Part shown: piece after piece, positions 61,330 to 64,000 of the stretch
How the letters are laid out: every line of letters starts with the position of its first letter
Position numbering within the stretch: the first letter of the stretch is position 1
Origin: Butyricimonas paravirosa
Lineage (GTDB): Bacteria > Bacteroidota > Bacteroidia > Bacteroidales > Marinifilaceae
DNA length: 64,000 nucleotides
Assembly (NCBI RefSeq): GCF_032878955.1
Contig: NZ_CP043839.1
Coordinates: 2,356,001-2,420,000 of the forward strand
Reading direction: 5' to 3'
Position numbers and translations under genes: made by a program
The notes under the pieces: model-generated
What the model was told of the DNA's origin: nothing
Seen by the model: only the letters and a program-made list of their open reading frames with translations
The model's database searches: none

Positions 61330-61899
61330 TTATCGCAGAATAATAAAAAACAACGCCAAAGCGTTTCCACCCAACTCTTCTTTTAACTGCTTCAATGCCC
61401 TGTAATACATCGTTTTCACGGTATTCACGGTTATCCCAAAACGATCGCCCACTTGCTGGTAGGTCAGGTTATCCAACACCACGGCTTTAAATATTTCTTT
61501 TGTCTTTTCCGGCAAAGCCTCCACCCGGGCATATACCTTATCACGCAATCGAGCAAACTCGCTCTCATCATACTCTGCCAATTCTTCTAAAAACTGATCC
61601 ACATACTTCTCCACGTCGTCAAACATGATCCTTCCCCGACGTGTCGCAAACTTTGAGGCAGCCTTGGCTACTGCCCCGAAAAGATAAGAACGAACGGAAC
61701 CGGAAAAAACAGTTCGTTTCTTGTTCATCCAGAAAGAAACAAACACCTCCTGCACAATATCCTCTACATCATCCGCATTCGAAACAAACCGCAACGCATA
61801 CACACACAATGCCCGATAATAATTATCAAAAAGCATATTCAGACAGACCTCATTTCCTGCCTCCAGTTCGTGTACAATTTCCGATTCGCTATATACCAT
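61330..61899 (-). CDS. ECF-type RNA polymerase sigma-70 factor (locus 2)
   Basis: A 189-residue sigma factor with region 2 (FVSNADDVEDIVQEVFVSFW) and region 4 (LPEKTKEIFKAVVLDNLTYQ and QVGDRFGITVNTVKTMYYRA). It should activate the uptake locus downstream of it. It ends in a hydrophobic tail (ALALFFIILR), as does the sigma factor of locus 1. A good housekeeping-type promoter precedes it, so the regulator pair itself is likely made at a basal level. Confidence 0.93.
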   Translation of the reverse strand: MVYSESEIVHELEAGNEVCLNMLFDNYYRALCVYALRFVSNADDVEDIVQEVFVSFWMNKKRTVFSGSVRSYLFGAVAKAASKFATRRGRIMFDDVEKYVDQFLEELAEYDESEFARLRDKVYARVEALPEKTKEIFKAVVLDNLTYQQVGDRFGITVNTVKTMYYRALKQLKEELGGNALALFFIILR

Positions 61900-61931
61900 A
61901 CAAAAATCTAAATCGACAATTATGATTCATG

Positions 61932-61961
61932 CAAAGATAGACATTCTCGCCAAGAATCAAA
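61932..61961 (-). promoter_or_regulatory. Promoter of the locus 2 sigma gene
   Basis: On the minus strand TTTG (61961-61958), an 18-base spacer and TATCTTTG (61939-61932) lie 32 bases upstream of the start codon. Confidence 0.7.
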
Positions 61962-61984
61962 ATTATCGACATATTACTAACCCA

Positions 61985-62021
61985 CAAAAAAGTAGGCCGT
62001 TTCAAAAGAAAAACGACCTAC
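61985..62021 (-). terminator. Terminator of clpB
   Basis: GTAGGTCGTTT and AAACGGCCTAC (62021-62011 and 62002-61992 on the minus strand) form an 11-bp stem with one G-T pair, followed by TTTTTTG. It lies about 20 bases after the clpB stop. Confidence 0.8.
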
Positions 62022-62042
62022 CTCATATGATTTTAAGAATCC

Positions 62043-64000
62043 TTATTTATTTTCGAAAATGATCTTGTCATCCTTCACGTCTACCACGATACGGCTATCT
62101 TTGGAGACTTCCTCTGCAAGAATCTGTTTTGACAAATCATTTAACAATGTACGTTGAATAACCCGTTTTACGGGACGAGCGCCAAACTGCGGATCATACC
62201 CGGCATCTGCCAGCCATTGAACAGCCTTGTCGGTAATCTCGATGGCAATACCATTGTTTTCCAACATCTTCTTTACGCCATTGAATTGCAAACGTACAAT
62301 ATCCACGATTTCCGACTTCTTCAACGGGGCAAACATGATGATCTCGTCGATACGGTTCAAGAACTCCGGCCGAATCGTCTGTTTCAACATCTCGTACACC
62401 TCGTGATTCGTCTTGTCAAGTACCTCATCCCGGTTATTCTCATCGATGCCTTTCAAACGTTCCTGAATGATATGCGCACCGATATTCGAAGTCATGATGA
62501 TAATCGTATTTTTGAAATCGACTACCCGACCTTTATTATCAGTTAAACGCCCGTCATCCAGCACTTGCAACAAGATGTTGAACACGTCGGGGTGAGCCTT
62601 CTCAATCTCGTCCAGCAATACCACGGAATAGGGTTTCCGACGAACAGCCTCCGTCAACTGACCACCTTCATCATATCCCACGTACCCCGGAGGCGCCCCG
62701 ATCAACCGGGAAACAGAATGACGCTCCTGGTACTCGGACATATCAATACGGGTCATCAAGGATTCATCGTCAAACAGGAACTCTGCCAATGCCTTTGCCA
62801 ACTCGGTCTTACCGACACCCGTGGTTCCGAGGAAGATAAACGAACCGATAGGACGTTTCGCATCCTGCAATCCTGCACGGTTACGACGAACGGCATCTGC
62901 CAGTGCCGTAATGGCCATTTCCTGACCGACTACCCGTTTGTGCAACTCGTCTTCCAAGTGTAATAATTTCTGACGCTCGCTCTGCATCATCCGGCTCACC
63001 GGAATGCCCGTCCACTTGGACACGACAGCCGCGATATCATCTTCCGTCACCTCTTCCCGAATCAACGACTCTCCATGTTTCATATCCGCCAGCTTGGCCT
63101 TCACCTCTTCAATACGACGCTCGGCCTCCTTAATCTTACCGTAACGAATCTCGGCAACCTTTCCGTAATCGCCTTCCCGCTCGGCCCGGTCTGCCTCGAA
63201 ACGGTACTGTTCAATCGCATCCTTATTCTTCTGGATCTCGTCAATCAAAGAACGCTCAGACTCCCATTGGGCTCGCAATTTCGTACGCTCTTGATTCAAA
63301 TCGGCCAAATCTTTCTGGATCTCGTCCAGTTTCTTACTTTTCCCTTCCCGCTTAATCGCCTCTTTCTCGATTTCCAACTGTTTGATCTTACGGTCCAGTT
63401 CATCAATCTCCTCCGGCACGGAATTCATCTCCAAACGCAGACGGGCAGCCGCCTCATCTACCAAGTCGATAGCTTTATCCGGCAAGAATCGATCCGAAAT
63501 ATACCTGTGAGATAACTCCACGGATGCAATGATGGCATCATCCGTGATCCGTACCTTATGGTGATTCTCGTAACGCTCCTTCAATCCCCGCATGATACTG
63601 ATCGCGCTCATCACGTCCGGTTCGTCAATCATCACTTTCTGGAAACGACGCTCCAAGGCTTTATCCTGTTCAAAATATTTCTGGTACTCGTTCAACGTGG
63701 TTGCACCGATAGCCCTTAGATCACCACGAGCCAAAGCGGGTTTCAATATATTCGCCGCATCCATTGCCCCGTCAGACTTTCCAGCCCCCACCAAGGTATG
63801 AATCTCATCGATAAACAGGATAATTTCTCCTTCTGAAGACAACACCTCGTTCACAACCGATTTCAAACGTTCCTCGAATTCTCCTTTATACTTTGCCCCC
63901 GCGATCAAGGCTCCCATATCCAGCGAGTAAATACTCTTGGATGCCAGATTTGAAGGCACATCCCCGTTCACGATACGCTGTGCCAATCCCTCGGCAATAG
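62043..64000 (-). CDS. clpB: ATP-dependent chaperone ClpB, 5' end outside window
   Basis: The frame is open to the window edge, so the N-terminal ~200 residues are missing. What remains covers the end of the first AAA+ domain (IILFIDEIHTLVGAG Walker B, YLRAIGATTLNEY-type sensor), the coiled-coil middle domain that marks ClpB rather than ClpA (about residues 190-310 of the visible part), and the second AAA+ domain with Walker A GTTGVGKTEL, Walker B VVLLDEIEKAHPDV and the C-terminal D2-small domain. With DnaK it rescues aggregated proteins. Frame codons upstream of the first methionine-like TTG read IAEGLAQ, as expected for the family. Confidence 0.96.
   Translation of the reverse strand, partial: IAEGLAQRIVNGDVPSNLASKSIYSLDMGALIAGAKYKGEFEERLKSVVNEVLSSEGEIILFIDEIHTLVGAGKSDGAMDAANILKPALARGDLRAIGATTLNEYQKYFEQDKALERRFQKVMIDEPDVMSAISIMRGLKERYENHHKVRITDDAIIASVELSHRYISDRFLPDKAIDLVDEAAARLRLEMNSVPEEIDELDRKIKQLEIEKEAIKREGKSKKLDEIQKDLADLNQERTKLRAQWESERSLIDEIQKNKDAIEQYRFEADRAEREGDYGKVAEIRYGKIKEAERRIEEVKAKLADMKHGESLIREEVTEDDIAAVVSKWTGIPVSRMMQSERQKLLHLEDELHKRVVGQEMAITALADAVRRNRAGLQDAKRPIGSFIFLGTTGVGKTELAKALAEFLFDDESLMTRIDMSEYQERHSVSRLIGAPPGYVGYDEGGQLTEAVRRKPYSVVLLDEIEKAHPDVFNILLQVLDDGRLTDNKGRVVDFKNTIIIMTSNIGAHIIQERLKGIDENNRDEVLDKTNHEVYEMLKQTIRPEFLNRIDEIIMFAPLKKSEIVDIVRLQFNGVKKMLENNGIAIEITDKAVQWLADAGYDPQFGARPVKRVIQRTLLNDLSKQILAEEVSKDSRIVVDVKDDKIIFENK

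Overview
The window is chromosome from a Bacteroidales bacterium, most like the Odoribacteraceae (Butyricimonas/Odoribacter type). The grounds are two SusC/SusD outer-membrane uptake loci run by ECF sigma/FecR pairs, many TlpA/thioredoxin-fold exported proteins, Bacteroidetes-specific families (DUF3098, DUF4296, DUF4843, PKD-like lipoproteins, a tricorn-like S41 peptidase), and several promoters of the Bacteroidetes form TTTG-N19-TAnnTTTG. The genus is inference; no rRNA is present.

Layout. 1-3000: 3' part of a YfcC-type carboxylate/amino-acid carrier convergent with a secreted GH29 alpha-L-fucosidase, separated by a long nested palindrome. 3050-15928 (minus strand): uptake locus 1, in transcription order sigma, FecR, TlpA-type thioredoxin, a thioredoxin-less companion, SusC, SusD, DUF4843 lipoprotein, PKD-like lipoprotein, TlpA-type thioredoxin, terminator. 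16000-19980: gcvP, tRNA-His, a DUF3109 cysteine-rich protein. 20000-22350: a small low-GC accessory patch with a truncated DUF3990 gene between DUF3791-type genes, an XRE repressor, tandem repeats and a second nested palindrome. 22358-26070: gpmI, then a PadR-PspC operon with an apparent PadR operator and a third nested palindrome. 26071-32140: tricorn-like protease, small conserved protein, DUF4296 lipoprotein, and an MlaF/MlaE-type lipid ABC transporter. 32277-44600: housekeeping envelope genes: mannose-1-phosphate guanylyltransferase; the mfd-coaX-TPR-lptC-CNNM/CorC run; the ftsX-DUF3098-uppP-truB-queA run. 44769-45056: tRNA-Gly and tRNA-Leu with a near-ideal promoter and a terminator, then a GNAT acetyltransferase. 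45984-61961 (minus strand): uptake locus 2, in transcription order sigma, FecR, SusC, SusD, a degenerate metallopeptidase-like lipoprotein, a helical protein lacking its thioredoxin domain, a gingipain-like (C25/clan CD) protein, three exported thioredoxin-family proteins and one TlpA lipoprotein. 62043-end: 3' part of clpB.

How the genes work together. Each uptake locus looks like a trans-envelope signalling circuit. A SusC receptor with an N-terminal STN domain would sense cargo and signal through FecR to the sigma factor, which would drive the receptor genes. The cargo is not evident: no glycoside hydrolase lies inside either locus. The abundance of WCGPC proteins and, in locus 2, peptidase-fold proteins point to protein, peptide or disulfide-rich substrates. 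Locus 2 is the best candidate in this window for a poorly described system.
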